NCBI RefSeq assembly: GCF_014109765.1
Contig: NZ_CP059139.1
Location: 558,001 to 622,000 of the forward strand
Direction of reading: 5' to 3'
Source: Pseudomonas berkeleyensis
GTDB taxonomy: Bacteria > Pseudomonadota > Gammaproteobacteria > Pseudomonadales > Pseudomonadaceae
DNA length: 64,000 nucleotides
Positions 8,891-18,852 of this stretch are shown one piece after another (the first letter of the stretch is position 1; every line of letters starts with the position of its first letter). The notes under the pieces are model-generated. The model saw only the letters and a list, made by a program, of their open reading frames with translations, was not told the origin of the DNA and searched no databases. The translations under genes and the position numbers were made by a program.

Positions 8891-9985
8891 ATGTCGCAGT
8901 TCACTCAAGGGGCACAACCCCAGAACCGTGTCGCCCAGTCCATCGGCTTTCTCCTGCTGGACAACTTCACCCTGATTTCCCTCGCTTCGGCGGTGGAGCC
9001 CCTGCGCATGGCCAACCAGCTTTCCGGCAAGGAGCTGTATCGCTGGCACACCCTCACTCACGATGGCCTGCCGGTCAGTGCCAGCGATGGCTTGCAGATC
9101 ACCCCGGACGCCGCGATGCAGAATGCCCCGGCCCTGGATGCAGTGATCGTCTGCGGCGGCGTGGATATCCAGCACAGCGTCAAGCGTGAGCATGTCAGCT
9201 GGCTGCAACTGCAGGCGCGCCAGGGCCGTCAGCTGGGTGCGGTGTGCACCGGCAGCTGGGCGCTGGCCAAGGCCGGTCTGCTCGATGGCTATGACTGCAG
9301 CGTGCACTGGGAATGTCTGGCCTCGATGCAGGAAGCCTTCCCACGTGCCGCCATCACCACTCGCCTGTTCTCCATCGACCGTAACCGCAACACCAGCTCT
9401 GGCGGCACTGCGCCGATGGACATGATGCTGCACCTGATCGGTCAGCTGCATGGCCGTGAACTGGCTGCCGGCATCTCCGAGATGTTCATCTACGAGCGCA
9501 TCCGCAACGAGCAAGATCACCAGCGCGTGCCGCTCAAGCACATGCTTGGCAGCAACCAGCCGAAGCTGCAGGAAATCGTCGCGCTGATGGAAGCCAACCT
9601 GGAGGAGCCGATCGACCTCGACGAGCTGGCCTGTTTCGTCGACATCTCGCGCCGTCAGCTTGAGCGCCTGTTCCAGAAGTACCTGCACTGCTCGCCGTCG
9701 CGCTATTACCTGAAGCTGCGCCTGATCCGTGCGCGCCAACTGCTCAAGCAGACCAGCATGTCGATCATCGAAGTCGCGTCGGTCTGTGGCTTCGTGTCCA
9801 CCCCGCATTTCTCCAAGTGCTACCGCGAGTACTTCGGCATTCCGCCGCGTGATGAGCGCGCCGGCCAGTCGGGTTCCAACCTGGTGGTGTTGCTGCCGAT
9901 CCCCGAGCATCAGGTCAACTCAAGCGCCGTGCTGGCGCTCAATCGTGCTCAGGGTGAGTCGACCTTCGCCAGCGTGCGTATCTGA
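8891..9985 (+). CDS. gbdR: AraC-family activator of betaine catabolism
   Basis: A 364-residue regulator with an N-terminal DJ-1/PfpI (glutamine-amidotransferase-like) sensor domain (about 20-190: SIGFLLLDNFTLIS, VCGGVDIQ, GAVCTGSWALAKAGLL) and a C-terminal AraC double helix-turn-helix (about 235-335: LEEPIDLDELACFVDIS, CGFVSTPHFSKCYREYFG). In P. aeruginosa GbdR responds to glycine betaine and dimethylglycine and activates the cbc, betX, dgc, gbc and sda genes plus secreted phospholipases. The start at 8891 is preferred over one 24 bases earlier because GTGAGGG is well placed. Its position next to sdaB fits the assignment. Confidence 0.93.
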   Translation: MSQFTQGAQPQNRVAQSIGFLLLDNFTLISLASAVEPLRMANQLSGKELYRWHTLTHDGLPVSASDGLQITPDAAMQNAPALDAVIVCGGVDIQHSVKREHVSWLQLQARQGRQLGAVCTGSWALAKAGLLDGYDCSVHWECLASMQEAFPRAAITTRLFSIDRNRNTSSGGTAPMDMMLHLIGQLHGRELAAGISEMFIYERIRNEQDHQRVPLKHMLGSNQPKLQEIVALMEANLEEPIDLDELACFVDISRRQLERLFQKYLHCSPSRYYLKLRLIRARQLLKQTSMSIIEVASVCGFVSTPHFSKCYREYFGIPPRDERAGQSGSNLVVLLPIPEHQVNSSAVLALNRAQGESTFASVRI

Positions 9986-10000
9986 GTCGAGTCGCAATGA

Positions 10001-10027
10001 AAACGGGGCGCCAATGGCGCCCCGTTT
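10001..10027. terminator. Terminator of gbdR
   Basis: AAACGGGGCGCC, loop AAT, GGCGCCCCGTTT: a perfect 12-bp stem ending in T on both strands, 16 bases after the gbdR stop. It can also serve the minus-strand dgc operon arriving from the other side. Confidence 0.9.
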
Positions 10028-10085
10028 CGTTGTGGGGTTGAGTTGGGCGTGAGTCGCTTCGGCCCAGCGTTCTTCTGTTGAGATA

Positions 10086-10139
10086 GGTGCGCACGGCGCA
10101 CCCTACAGTTGTCCGTCCGTAGGGTGCGCCATGCGCACC
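10086..10139. repeat. REPIN, GTAGGGTGCGCC family
   Basis: Two REP units in inverted orientation (10086-10106 and 10119-10139), each headed by GTAGGGTGCGCC, separated by 12 bases. Confidence 0.85.
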
Positions 10140-10145
10140 GATAGA

Positions 10146-10397
10146 TCAGGCGGGTTTCGGCACCAGGGCTGGCAGCAGATGCCGGCTGATGGCTTCACGC
10201 ACGTTGGGCAGCAGGGTTGCGCTGCCGCCGAGCAACTCCTCGACTAGGCGACGCAAGGCGACGGCGCGCTCGGGGCTGAGGCCGCTGACGGCCAGCTCGC
10301 AGGCCTGTTCCGGCGAGGCGCCCGATGGAATGCTCAGGCCCAGGGATACCAGGCGCTCGCGAAAATCTTCCTGGTCGATCAGATCGGCATGCATCAT
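10146..10397 (-). CDS. Small conserved protein at the end of the dgc operon
   Basis: An 83-residue acidic, largely alpha-helical protein without signal peptide or membrane segment. The start is the first of two tandem ATGs, with AAGGAG 8 bases upstream. It follows the ETF beta gene in the same orientation, but the gap (10398-10559) is filled by the structured repeat element, so cotranscription is uncertain. I recognise no family. Position suggests a role linked to dimethylglycine demethylation; that is inference only. Confidence 0.65.
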   Translation of the reverse strand: MMHADLIDQEDFRERLVSLGLSIPSGASPEQACELAVSGLSPERAVALRRLVEELLGGSATLLPNVREAISRHLLPALVPKPA

Positions 10398-10418
10398 GGT
10401 CGTGACTCCTTGTGGCAA

Positions 10419-10561
10419 AGCAGGCGTTTAAAAACGTAGGCGAGGCAGCCAGTACAAGGCAAAAACAGGCGAAAAAGCGGAGTTTACGAGTTGTAAATGA
10501 GCATTTTGAGCCTGTTTTTAACGCAGTAATGGCAACGCAGGTAGTTTTTCAACTGCCTGCT
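10419..10561. repeat. Structured intergenic repeat, copy A
   Basis: A 143-base element that folds back on itself. Outer arms AGCAGGC (10419-10425) and GCCTGCT (10555-10561) are followed by imperfect AT-rich pairing. The inner stem is AAAAACAGGC (10461-10470) with GCCTGTTTTT (10510-10519), and the apical stem is TTTAC-GAGTT-GTAAA (10483-10497). The conserved unpaired stretch TGAGCATTTTGA lies between. It matches copy B (20055-20209) read on the opposite strand, with compensating changes. The right arm reaches the ETF beta stop codon. Confidence 0.8.
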
Positions 10562-11333
10562 AGCGCAGGACGCCTTCCTCGATCAGTAGTTTGAAGATAG
10601 CTTCAGCGCCGTCTTGTGGCGAGACATCCTTGAGTATCTGACCGCCGCCACCACTGGCTTTGGCCGTGGCCGCCTTCATACGTTCCGCTCCCGTCTTGGC
10701 CTTGATCACCTTGAGGCGCTTGGGTCGTGGCTTGGCCGGTTGCAAGGTAGCGCTGGCCAGCAGCGGATCGTCTACCACCGTGACTTCATGAGCTTCGATC
10801 AGGCCGCGGCGGGCCGGGCCGAAGGCGCTCTGCCGCGCGACCGGCGCGGCGTTGTCGACACTGGCGACGCAGGGCAGGCGTACCTTGAGCCGGCGCCGCT
10901 GACCCCGTGGCAAGGCTTGCAATACCTGAGCCACGCCGTTTTCCACTTTCTCCACTTCGGCCAGGCCGACGACCATCGGCCAGCCCAGGCGCTCGGCCAG
11001 CAGGAACGGCAGCATGCCCGAACCCTCGCCGGTTTCCGCCTGGCTGCCGGTCAGCACCAACTGCGTGCGGCTGCCTTGCAGGTAGTCGACCAGTAGCGGC
11101 AGGGCGTCGGCGCTGTCTGGTTGCTCCAGCACATCGAGCTGTTCCAGGCCCATGCCCAAGTAACCGCGCAGGGCTTCGGCCTGCGGGTCGCCAGCGTGCA
11201 GCAATTGCAGGTTCTGCCCGGCCAGGCGCAGGCCGAGCTCCACCGCACGGGCGTCCTGCTCGGCGCGCCGTGGACGACCGGAGGTCGGGTGAGCGCCCAC
11301 CGATACCAGGGCGACGATATTCAGATCAGTCAT
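10560..11333 (-). CDS. Electron transfer flavoprotein beta-type subunit of dimethylglycine demethylase
   Basis: A 257-residue ETF beta-like protein. The N-terminus IVALVSVGAHPTSGRPRR and the segment TQLVLTGSQAETGEGSG...LAERLGWPMV match the ETF beta fold that binds AMP. The C-terminal part carries Ala/Lys-rich helices. Start at 11333 chosen for GGGGACACC upstream; the longer reading frame runs into a REP element. Placed directly downstream of the ETF alpha gene in the dgc operon, so it probably passes electrons from DgcAB to the quinone pool by way of ETF dehydrogenase. The symbol is left empty because the genome certainly has another general etfB. Confidence 0.82.
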   Translation of the reverse strand: MTDLNIVALVSVGAHPTSGRPRRAEQDARAVELGLRLAGQNLQLLHAGDPQAEALRGYLGMGLEQLDVLEQPDSADALPLLVDYLQGSRTQLVLTGSQAETGEGSGMLPFLLAERLGWPMVVGLAEVEKVENGVAQVLQALPRGQRRRLKVRLPCVASVDNAAPVARQSAFGPARRGLIEAHEVTVVDDPLLASATLQPAKPRPKRLKVIKAKTGAERMKAATAKASGGGGQILKDVSPQDGAEAIFKLLIEEGVLR

Positions 11334-11342
11334 GGTGTCCCC

Positions 11343-11363
11343 GTAGCCCGGATGCAATCCGGG
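11343..11363. repeat. Single REP unit, GTAGCCCGGATG family
   Basis: GTAGCCCGGATGCAATCC followed by GGG: a hairpin-forming unit identical in type to the pairs at 19831 and 22240. It lies between the ETF alpha and beta genes. Confidence 0.8.
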
Positions 11364-11380
11364 AAAAATGGTGGTGCCCC

Positions 11381-12610
11381 TTACGCCGCATCACGTTTGC
11401 CCTCCTGGCGCCAGGCTGCGACGCGCTCGATCAGCGCTTGCAGGATTGCCGCCGAGTCGCCGATCACCGAGAGGTCAGCTCGTTTGATCATGTCGCAGCC
11501 GGGATCCATGTTCACCGCCACCACCTTGTCGCAGGCGCCGATGCCCTGCAGGTGCTGGATGGCGCCGGAAATGCCGACTGCCAGGTAGACACGGGCGGTC
11601 ACCCAGGTGCCGGTAGCGCCGACCTGACGGTTACGCGGCATGAAGCCATCGTCCACGGCCACGCGCGAGGCGCCTTCGGTGGCACCGAGGGCGACGGCGG
11701 CCTGGTGGAACAGCGTCCAGTCTTTCACGCCGTTGCCGCCGGAGAGAATGAACTCGGCTTCGGCCATGGGAATTTGTGCTGGGTTGACAGCCACCGGGCC
11801 TAGATCTTCGATGCGCGGCAGGCTGTGGGCGACCTTCTCGCCCAGTTCCAGCGCGCGAACTTCATGGCGAGTTTCGCTGACCGGCTCGGCGCATTCGGCG
11901 GCGGCCAGGATCAGCCGTGGCAGTGCGCGCTGAATGTCCTGCTGGCCGGCACCGGCGCGGCCGGTGGCTTGTTCACCGGCGACCTGCCAGACGCGGGTGG
12001 CTGGACGCTCACCGAGTTTGGCGGCCAGGCGCCGGCCCAGCTCGCCGCCACCGGTGCGGCTGTCAGGCAGCAGCCAGTGACGTGGCGCCAGCTGGCTTTC
12101 CACGGCGCTCAGTGCCAGTACACGGGCTTCCGGGGCGTAGCCGTCGAAGGCGTTGCCCTCGATGCGTAACAGGCGGTCGACGCCGGCTGTGTCGAAAGCG
12201 CTTTCCTTGTCCTCACCGAATACCACGGCTACGACGGCGCCGCTGTCACCGGCCAGCTTGCGGGCCAGGCCGAGCAGGTCCTTGTCGTGGCTGGACAGAC
12301 GTCCGCCGACCATGTCCGGTACCACGCAGACGTGGAAGGCTGGTTGATCGAGGATATGCAGCGGCAGTTGCACTGCGACGCTGGCGCTGCTGCGTTTGCT
12401 GCTGGTGCCCTGCTGGGCGCCGCTGCGGTCGATGCGCTTGAGCCCGGCCGGGCCGATGAATCCAGCGGCGATGGCATGCGGGTTCTTGCGGATGATGCCA
12501 TTGGGGCCCATCCAGCTGGTTTCGGCCTTCTGCATCGACGCATGCAACGGGTGCAGGCGGTTACGGGCGATCCACTCGGCGCGAGGGTCGCGGCGGATGA
12601 TGTCGCTCAT
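11381..12610 (-). CDS. Electron transfer flavoprotein alpha-type subunit of dimethylglycine demethylase
   Basis: A 409-residue ETF alpha, longer than usual because of an N-terminal extension of about 80 residues (starting MSDIIRRDPRAEWIARN). The C-terminal FAD domain shows the family segments VVAVNMDPGCDMIKRADLSVIGD, GNGVKDW and RQVGATGTWVTARVYLAVGISG. GGAGG precedes the start at 12610. It follows dgcB after a REPIN and precedes ETF beta. In P. aeruginosa the homologous genes are part of the GbdR-controlled dgc operon. Confidence 0.87.
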   Translation of the reverse strand: MSDIIRRDPRAEWIARNRLHPLHASMQKAETSWMGPNGIIRKNPHAIAAGFIGPAGLKRIDRSGAQQGTSSKRSSASVAVQLPLHILDQPAFHVCVVPDMVGGRLSSHDKDLLGLARKLAGDSGAVVAVVFGEDKESAFDTAGVDRLLRIEGNAFDGYAPEARVLALSAVESQLAPRHWLLPDSRTGGGELGRRLAAKLGERPATRVWQVAGEQATGRAGAGQQDIQRALPRLILAAAECAEPVSETRHEVRALELGEKVAHSLPRIEDLGPVAVNPAQIPMAEAEFILSGGNGVKDWTLFHQAAVALGATEGASRVAVDDGFMPRNRQVGATGTWVTARVYLAVGISGAIQHLQGIGACDKVVAVNMDPGCDMIKRADLSVIGDSAAILQALIERVAAWRQEGKRDAA

Positions 12611-12631
12611 TGCATTGCCTCCAGGTTGAGC

Positions 12632-12684
12632 GTAGGGCGGGTGCAACCCGCCGGACAGGTGTTGGCGGGTTGCACCCGCCCTAC
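12632..12684. repeat. REPIN, GTAGGGCGGGTG family
   Basis: Inverted pair: 12632-12652 (GTAGGGCGGGTGCAACCC...) and 12664-12684 (reverse complement), loop of 11 bases, between dgcB and the ETF alpha gene. Confidence 0.88.
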
Positions 12685-12710
12685 ATCCGTCGTGGTATGC
12701 AGTCGCTTCA

Positions 12711-14672
12711 TCACTGCACCTCCGCCACTTCGCGCTTGGCGGCGGGCCGCTTGGCCGGCACCTCGGTGGCTTCGATCAGTACCTCGGCCACCAGCTCGGC
12801 GATGTCCTTGATCTCCGGACGCGGCGCGACCACACCTTCGAGCATCGCGGTGCACTGTGGGCAGCCGACGGCGACCAACTCGGCGCCCGTTTCCTTGATG
12901 TCGACCATGCGCATATCGGGGATACGCTGCTTGCCAGGAATGTCGGTGATCGGTGCGCCGCCACCGCCGCCGCAGCAGCGTGAGCGGAAGCCCGAGCGTT
13001 CCATTTCCTTCACTTCGATGCCGATGGCCTTCAGCACCGAACGTGGCGCTTCGTACTCGCCGTTGTAGCGACCGAGGTAGCAAGGATCGTGGTAGGTCAC
13101 GCTGGCGGCCTTGCTTTGACCGAGGTTGAGCGAGCCCTTGCGCACCAGTTCGTCGATGAAGGTGCTGTGGTGCAGCACCTGATAATCACCGCCGAGCGCG
13201 CCGTATTCGTTCTTCAGCACGTGGAAGCTGTGTGGGTCGCAACTGACGATGCGCTTGAAGCGGTACTTGGCCAGGGTAGCGATGTTGCGCTTGGCCAGGT
13301 GCTGGAAGGTCGCTTCGTCGCCCAGGCGACGGGCCACGTCGCCGCTGTCGCGCTCTTCCAGGCCGAGCACGGCGAAGTCGACGTCGGCAGCCTTGAGGAT
13401 CTTCACGAAGGCGCGCAGGGTGCGCTGATTGCGCATGTCGAAGGCGCTGTCACCGACCCAGAACAACACATCGGTTTCGCCCTTATCGGCGAGCAGCGGC
13501 AGGTTCAGGTCGGCGGCCCAGTTCAGGCGACCGCCGGGGTTGAAGCCGCCGGGGTTGTCGGTGGCGATCAGGTTATCCAATACCTCGGCGCCCTTGTTCG
13601 GCGTCGCCCCCTTCTCAAGCGTGAGATGACGGCGCATGTCGACGATGGCGTCGACGTGCTCGATCATCATCGGGCATTCCTCGACGCAGGCGCGGCAGGT
13701 GGTGCACGACCACAGGGTGTCGGCATCGACCAGCGCCTTGCCTTCGAGGGCGACGATTGGCTGGTGCGGGCCGCCACTGTGTTCGCCCAGCGGCTTGCCA
13801 GGGTAGGGCGAGCCAGCGAACTTGGCGTCGCTGCCGCCGGCCAGGCCGATGACCATGTCTTGGATCAGCTTCTTCGGGTTCAGCGGCTGGCCGGCGGCGA
13901 AGGCCGGGCACATGGCTTCGCACTTGCCGCACTGCACGCAGGCGTCAAAACCGAGCAGTTGGTTCCAGGTGAAGTCGGTGGGTTTTTCCACGCCCAGCGG
14001 GGCTTTGTGGTCGTCCAGATCGAGGGCTTTCAAACCGGTGGAGCGGCCACCGCCGAAGCGCTCGGCACGGCGGTGCCAGGCCAGGTGCAGGGCACCGGCG
14101 AAGGCGTGCTTCATCGGCCCGCCCCAGGTCATGCCCAGAAACAACTCGGACACGCCCCAGGCCACGCCCACTGCGAGGATGGCGGCGAGAATCCATCCAC
14201 CAAAACCAGCGGGAAGAATCCCAGCAACCGGCAACGTGGCGATAAAGAAGCTGACGGCGAACATCAGCAGGCTTTTCGGCAGGCGCATCCACGGGCCTTT
14301 CGACAGCCGCGAGGGCGGATCGAGACGGCGCTTGGCGACGAACAGGGCGCCGACGAACATCAGCACCGTGGCGGCCAGCAGGGCAAAGCCGAGGATGCGG
14401 CTGTGCAAGCCGAAGCCGTGCACGACGATGGCCAGCACGGCGGCCAGTACGAAGCCACCGGCGGTGGCGACGTGGGTCTTGGACATGTATTTGTCGCGCT
14501 CGACCACGTGGTGCAGATCAACCAGATAGCGACGCGGCATTCTCAGCAGACCGCCGATCCAGTCGACCTTGGCTGGTCGGCCGCGCCGCCACATGAAGAA
14601 GCGCTTGGCCGCCCCGATGACCGCGAGGGCCAGGGCGGCGAAGAGCAGGATGGGGAGAATGGTGTTTAGCAT
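12711..14672 (-). CDS. dgcB: Dimethylglycine demethylase iron-sulfur/electron-transfer subunit
   Basis: A 653-residue membrane-associated iron-sulfur protein. The first 190 residues contain several hydrophobic segments of a respiratory-type membrane domain. Two ferredoxin clusters follow, CVQCGKCEAMCPAF (about 255) and CTTCRACVEECPMM (about 335), then two CCG-type cysteine-rich motifs, the last RCCGGGGGAP near 595. This is the heterodisulfide-reductase/GlpC-like architecture expected of DgcB, which accepts electrons from DgcA. Start at 14672 is supported by CAGGAG. Second enzymatic gene after dgcA, separated from it by a REPIN. Confidence 0.88.
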   Translation of the reverse strand: MLNTILPILLFAALALAVIGAAKRFFMWRRGRPAKVDWIGGLLRMPRRYLVDLHHVVERDKYMSKTHVATAGGFVLAAVLAIVVHGFGLHSRILGFALLAATVLMFVGALFVAKRRLDPPSRLSKGPWMRLPKSLLMFAVSFFIATLPVAGILPAGFGGWILAAILAVGVAWGVSELFLGMTWGGPMKHAFAGALHLAWHRRAERFGGGRSTGLKALDLDDHKAPLGVEKPTDFTWNQLLGFDACVQCGKCEAMCPAFAAGQPLNPKKLIQDMVIGLAGGSDAKFAGSPYPGKPLGEHSGGPHQPIVALEGKALVDADTLWSCTTCRACVEECPMMIEHVDAIVDMRRHLTLEKGATPNKGAEVLDNLIATDNPGGFNPGGRLNWAADLNLPLLADKGETDVLFWVGDSAFDMRNQRTLRAFVKILKAADVDFAVLGLEERDSGDVARRLGDEATFQHLAKRNIATLAKYRFKRIVSCDPHSFHVLKNEYGALGGDYQVLHHSTFIDELVRKGSLNLGQSKAASVTYHDPCYLGRYNGEYEAPRSVLKAIGIEVKEMERSGFRSRCCGGGGGAPITDIPGKQRIPDMRMVDIKETGAELVAVGCPQCTAMLEGVVAPRPEIKDIAELVAEVLIEATEVPAKRPAAKREVAEVQ

Positions 14673-14712
14673 GATGGCTCCTGGCGAACTCATCGAAACG
14701 CAGCGCAGTCCT

Positions 14713-14799
14713 GTAGGAGCGGCTTCAGCCGCGATGCCGTCGGCTCTCCGAGTGACATCGCTTCGCGGCTGAAGCGGATCGCCGTCCGGCCGCTCCTAC
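14713..14799. repeat. REPIN, GTAGGAGCGGCTT family
   Basis: Arms start GTAGGAGCGGCTTCAGCC (from 14713) and end in GGCCGCTCCTAC (14788-14799), with a second stem TCGCGGCTGAAGC inside. It lies between dgcA and dgcB. Confidence 0.85.
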
Positions 14800-14815
14800 G
14801 TGAATCAGAACGCCG

Positions 14816-16876
14816 TCAGAAGTCCTTGCACAGGCGCAAGGCGTCGTAGATCGCCGCGTGGGTATTGCGCTGGGCCACGCAGTCGCCGATGCGGAACAGC
14901 AGGTAACCATCGCCCGGCTCGCTCAGGCACGGCTGCGGCTTGATCGCGAACAGTGCGTCGACGTCGATCTGACCCTTGTTGCGCGAGCCTTCCTTGAGTG
15001 CGTAGTACAGCGATTCGTTGGGACGCACGCCGTTCTCCACCACCACCTGGTCGACCACGCGCTCTTCCTTGGCTCCGGTGTATTCGTTCTCCAGCACGGC
15101 GACCAGCTTGTCGCCTTCGCGGTAGACCTTCTCCAGCATCAGGTCGCCGGTCATGATCACTTCTTTCGGATACAGGCTGCGGTAGTAGGTCGGGAAGCTG
15201 GTGCCGCCGATGGCCACGCCCGGCTTGATGTCGTCGGTGACGATCTCCACCTGTGCGCCCTTGTCGGCCAGGTAGTCGGCGACCGACATGCCGGTGAACT
15301 CGCAGATGGTGTCGTACACCAGTACGTTCTTGCCTGGTTCGACCTTGCCTGAGAGCACGTCCCAGCTGCTCACCACCAGGCCTTCGTCGGCGCCCCAGTG
15401 CTCGTTTTGTTCGAGGAACGGATGGCCGCCGTTGGCCAGCACGATGACGTCCGGGCGCAGGTCGAGGAGGGTCGCCTCGTCGGCCGCGGTACCCAGGCGC
15501 AGGTCGATGCCCAGGCGCGCCAGTTCCAGCTGGTACCAGCGGGTGATGCCGGCGATCTGGTCGCGTTGCGGAGCGCGGGCGGCGATGGTGATCTGCCCGC
15601 CGAGGCTGTCCTGCTTCTCGAACAGGGTCACGTCGTGGCCACGCTCGGCTGCGACACGTGCTGCTTCCATGCCGGCCGGGCCACCACCGACGACCACCAC
15701 CTTGCGTTTCACGCCGGTGGTTTTCTCGATGATGTGCGGCACACCCATGTACTCGCGACTGGTCGCGGCGTTCTGGATGCACAGCACGTCCAGGCCCTGG
15801 TACTGGCGGTCGATGCAGTAGTTGGCGCCGACGCACTGCTTGATCTGGTCGATCTGGCCCATCTTGATCTTGGCGATCAGGTGCGGATCGGCGATGTGCG
15901 CACGGGTCATGCCGACCATGTCCACGTAGCCGCCTTCGAGAATGCGCGTGGCCTGGTTCGGATCCTTGATGTTCTGCGCGTGCAGCACCGGTACCTTGAC
16001 CACTTCCTTGATGCCGGCCGCCAGGTGCAGGAACGGCTCCGGCGGGAAGCTCATGTTGGGGATGACGTTGGCCAGGGTGTTGTGGGTGTCGCAACCTGAT
16101 CCAACGACACCAATAAAGTCGAGCATGCCGGTGGCGTCGTAATAGGCGGCGATCTGTTTCATGTCCTCGTGGGACAGGCCGTCCGGATGGAATTCGTCGC
16201 CGGTGATGCGCATGCCGACGCAGAAGTCGTCGCCGACTTCCTTGCGCACGGCCTTGAGCACTTCCACGCCGAACTTCATGCGGCCCTCGAAGGTGCCGCC
16301 CCATTCGTCGGTGCGCTTGTTCACGCGTGGCGACCAGAACTGGTCGATCAGGTGCTGGTGCACGGCGGACAGTTCGACGCCGTCGAGACCGCCTTCCTTC
16401 GCGCGGCGTGCGGCCTGGGCGTAGTTGCCGATGATGCGCCAGATTTCCTCGATCTCGATGGTCTTGCAGGTGGCGCGGTGTACCGGTTCACGGATGCCGG
16501 ACGGCGACATCAGGGTCGGCCAGTGGTAGCCGTCCCAACGCGAGCGGCGGCCCATGTGGGTAATCTGGATCATGATCTTGGCGCCGTGCTTGTGCATGGC
16601 GTCAGCGAGATTCTGGAAGTGCGGGATGATGCGGTCGGTGGACAGGTTCACCGAACTCCACCATTGCTGCGGGCTGTCGATGGCCACCACCGACGAACCG
16701 CCGCAGATGGCCAGGCCGATGCCGCCCTTGGCCTTCTCCTCGTAGTACTTCACGTAGCGCTCGGTGGTCATGCCGCCATCGGTGGCATAGACCTCGGCGT
16801 GCGCAGTGGAGAGCACGCGGTTGCGGATGGTCAGCTTGCCGATCTGGATCGGCTGGAACATTGCTTCGAAGGCCAT
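14816..16876 (-). CDS. dgcA: Dimethylglycine demethylase flavoprotein subunit
   Basis: A 686-residue protein of the Old Yellow Enzyme/2,4-dienoyl-CoA reductase family. The N-terminal TIM barrel (1-370) has FQPIQIGKLTIRNRV and the barrel signature with the active-site region. A cysteine cluster (CVGANYC...C near 345-365) ligates one 4Fe-4S. The C-terminal half is a dinucleotide-binding domain (VVVVGGGPAGMEAARVA near 392). This trimethylamine-dehydrogenase-like layout matches DgcA, which oxidatively demethylates dimethylglycine to sarcosine. GAGGAG precedes the start. dgcB and the ETF genes follow as electron carriers. Confidence 0.92.
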   Translation of the reverse strand: MAFEAMFQPIQIGKLTIRNRVLSTAHAEVYATDGGMTTERYVKYYEEKAKGGIGLAICGGSSVVAIDSPQQWWSSVNLSTDRIIPHFQNLADAMHKHGAKIMIQITHMGRRSRWDGYHWPTLMSPSGIREPVHRATCKTIEIEEIWRIIGNYAQAARRAKEGGLDGVELSAVHQHLIDQFWSPRVNKRTDEWGGTFEGRMKFGVEVLKAVRKEVGDDFCVGMRITGDEFHPDGLSHEDMKQIAAYYDATGMLDFIGVVGSGCDTHNTLANVIPNMSFPPEPFLHLAAGIKEVVKVPVLHAQNIKDPNQATRILEGGYVDMVGMTRAHIADPHLIAKIKMGQIDQIKQCVGANYCIDRQYQGLDVLCIQNAATSREYMGVPHIIEKTTGVKRKVVVVGGGPAGMEAARVAAERGHDVTLFEKQDSLGGQITIAARAPQRDQIAGITRWYQLELARLGIDLRLGTAADEATLLDLRPDVIVLANGGHPFLEQNEHWGADEGLVVSSWDVLSGKVEPGKNVLVYDTICEFTGMSVADYLADKGAQVEIVTDDIKPGVAIGGTSFPTYYRSLYPKEVIMTGDLMLEKVYREGDKLVAVLENEYTGAKEERVVDQVVVENGVRPNESLYYALKEGSRNKGQIDVDALFAIKPQPCLSEPGDGYLLFRIGDCVAQRNTHAAIYDALRLCKDF

Positions 16877-16969
16877 GACCTTCTCCTCGATTCGGCTGCT
16901 ACGCGCTCACGGTGCGCGGTGTTCTTTCGTGGGGTGGATGGCTTGCGCCACCCACCGTGGCGTTCGGCT

Positions 16970-17500
16970 TTAAAGCGGGCGGGTGACGAACAGGCCGTCG
17001 TCGTGGCCCTCTTCGGCGCCGCTGTATTCCTGCACGGTGACGGTGCGGATCGGGCTGCCCTTGGCGGCCAGGATCTGGTCGATGGCACCGGAGAACCAGC
17101 CGGTGAACATGTAATCCACCTTGCGATTCACCTTGCCGTAGACGTAAACGAAGGCCGAGTGCTTGAGCTTGACCTCGGCATGGCCGGTTTCCAGGTCGAG
17201 CTTCTGCGTTTCGAACAGGCCCCAGCCACGCTGCGACAGGCGCTTCATGTAGTGCTCGAATACGGCGGCACCTTCAAGGCCGTGGCACTCGGCTTCTTTC
17301 TCGCACCAGTGCCAGGCGGACTTGTAGCCGGCCTTGTAGAGAATCTCGGCGTACTTGTCGGCGCCGAGCACTTCCTCGATGCCCATGTGGTTGTTGACGA
17401 AGAAGTGGCGCGGCACGTACAGCATCGGCAGCGCGTCGGTCGTCCAGACGCCGGTTTCATCGTCGACCTGGATGGGCATTTCGGGGGCGTGGGTGGCCAT
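16970..17500 (-). CDS. DUF5943-type protein of the dgc operon
   Basis: A 176-residue soluble protein between the dipeptidase and dgcA genes. It has a compact alpha/beta sequence rich in aromatic residues (YKSAWHWCEKE, GWGLFE, DYMFTGWFSGAID) resembling the V4R/4-vinyl-reductase-like small-molecule-binding fold. No signal peptide or membrane segment. AGGAG precedes the start. The gene is conserved at this place in pseudomonad dgc clusters, but its role is not known to me; a binding or assembly accessory of DgcAB is a guess. Confidence 0.8.
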   Translation of the reverse strand: MATHAPEMPIQVDDETGVWTTDALPMLYVPRHFFVNNHMGIEEVLGADKYAEILYKAGYKSAWHWCEKEAECHGLEGAAVFEHYMKRLSQRGWGLFETQKLDLETGHAEVKLKHSAFVYVYGKVNRKVDYMFTGWFSGAIDQILAAKGSPIRTVTVQEYSGAEEGHDDGLFVTRPL

Positions 17501-17525
17501 GTACGCAAACTCCTGAGTTCGAATC

Positions 17526-17601
17526 GTAGGAGCGGCTTTAGCCGCGAAGCTTCAGGGCATACCGCCCCTTCGGGACGGATCGCGGCTGAAGCCGCTCCTA
17601 C
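17526..17601. repeat. REPIN, GTAGGAGCGGCTT family
   Basis: Inverted pair with GTAGGAGCGGCTTTAGCC at 17526 and the reverse complement ending CCTAC at 17601, between the dipeptidase and DUF5943 genes. Same family as 14713-14799. Confidence 0.87.
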
Positions 17602-17621
17602 AGAAATTGGGGGGGAGGGGC

Positions 17622-18599
<978 letters not shown>

Positions 18600-18778
18600 C
18601 AGGCTTGTCCCCTAAACGGATGCACCGAGTCGGTTGTCGGTGCTTTGGGGAGAGCTTATCCCTGGGGGACTGGGCGACCCGGTGCAAAAACGACTGGGGG
18701 TTTGCCGAAAGCGTCAAGCCGAGGTCGTGGACGGATATGTCGTCGCTCCGACCGCTTATACGCAACTTGGATTGGACG

Positions 18779-18799
18779 GTAGGGTGGGCCGTGCGCACC
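18779..18799. repeat. Single REP unit, GTAGGGTG family
   Basis: GTAGGGTGGGCCGTGCGCAC plus C, unpaired, in the 253-base gap between the cdhR stop and the dipeptidase start, a region that must also hold the dgc promoter. Confidence 0.7.
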
Positions 18800-18852
18800 G
18801 CGAATTGCACGGTATTGAGTTGTGTACACGATATGGGCAGCCCTGCGGCATC

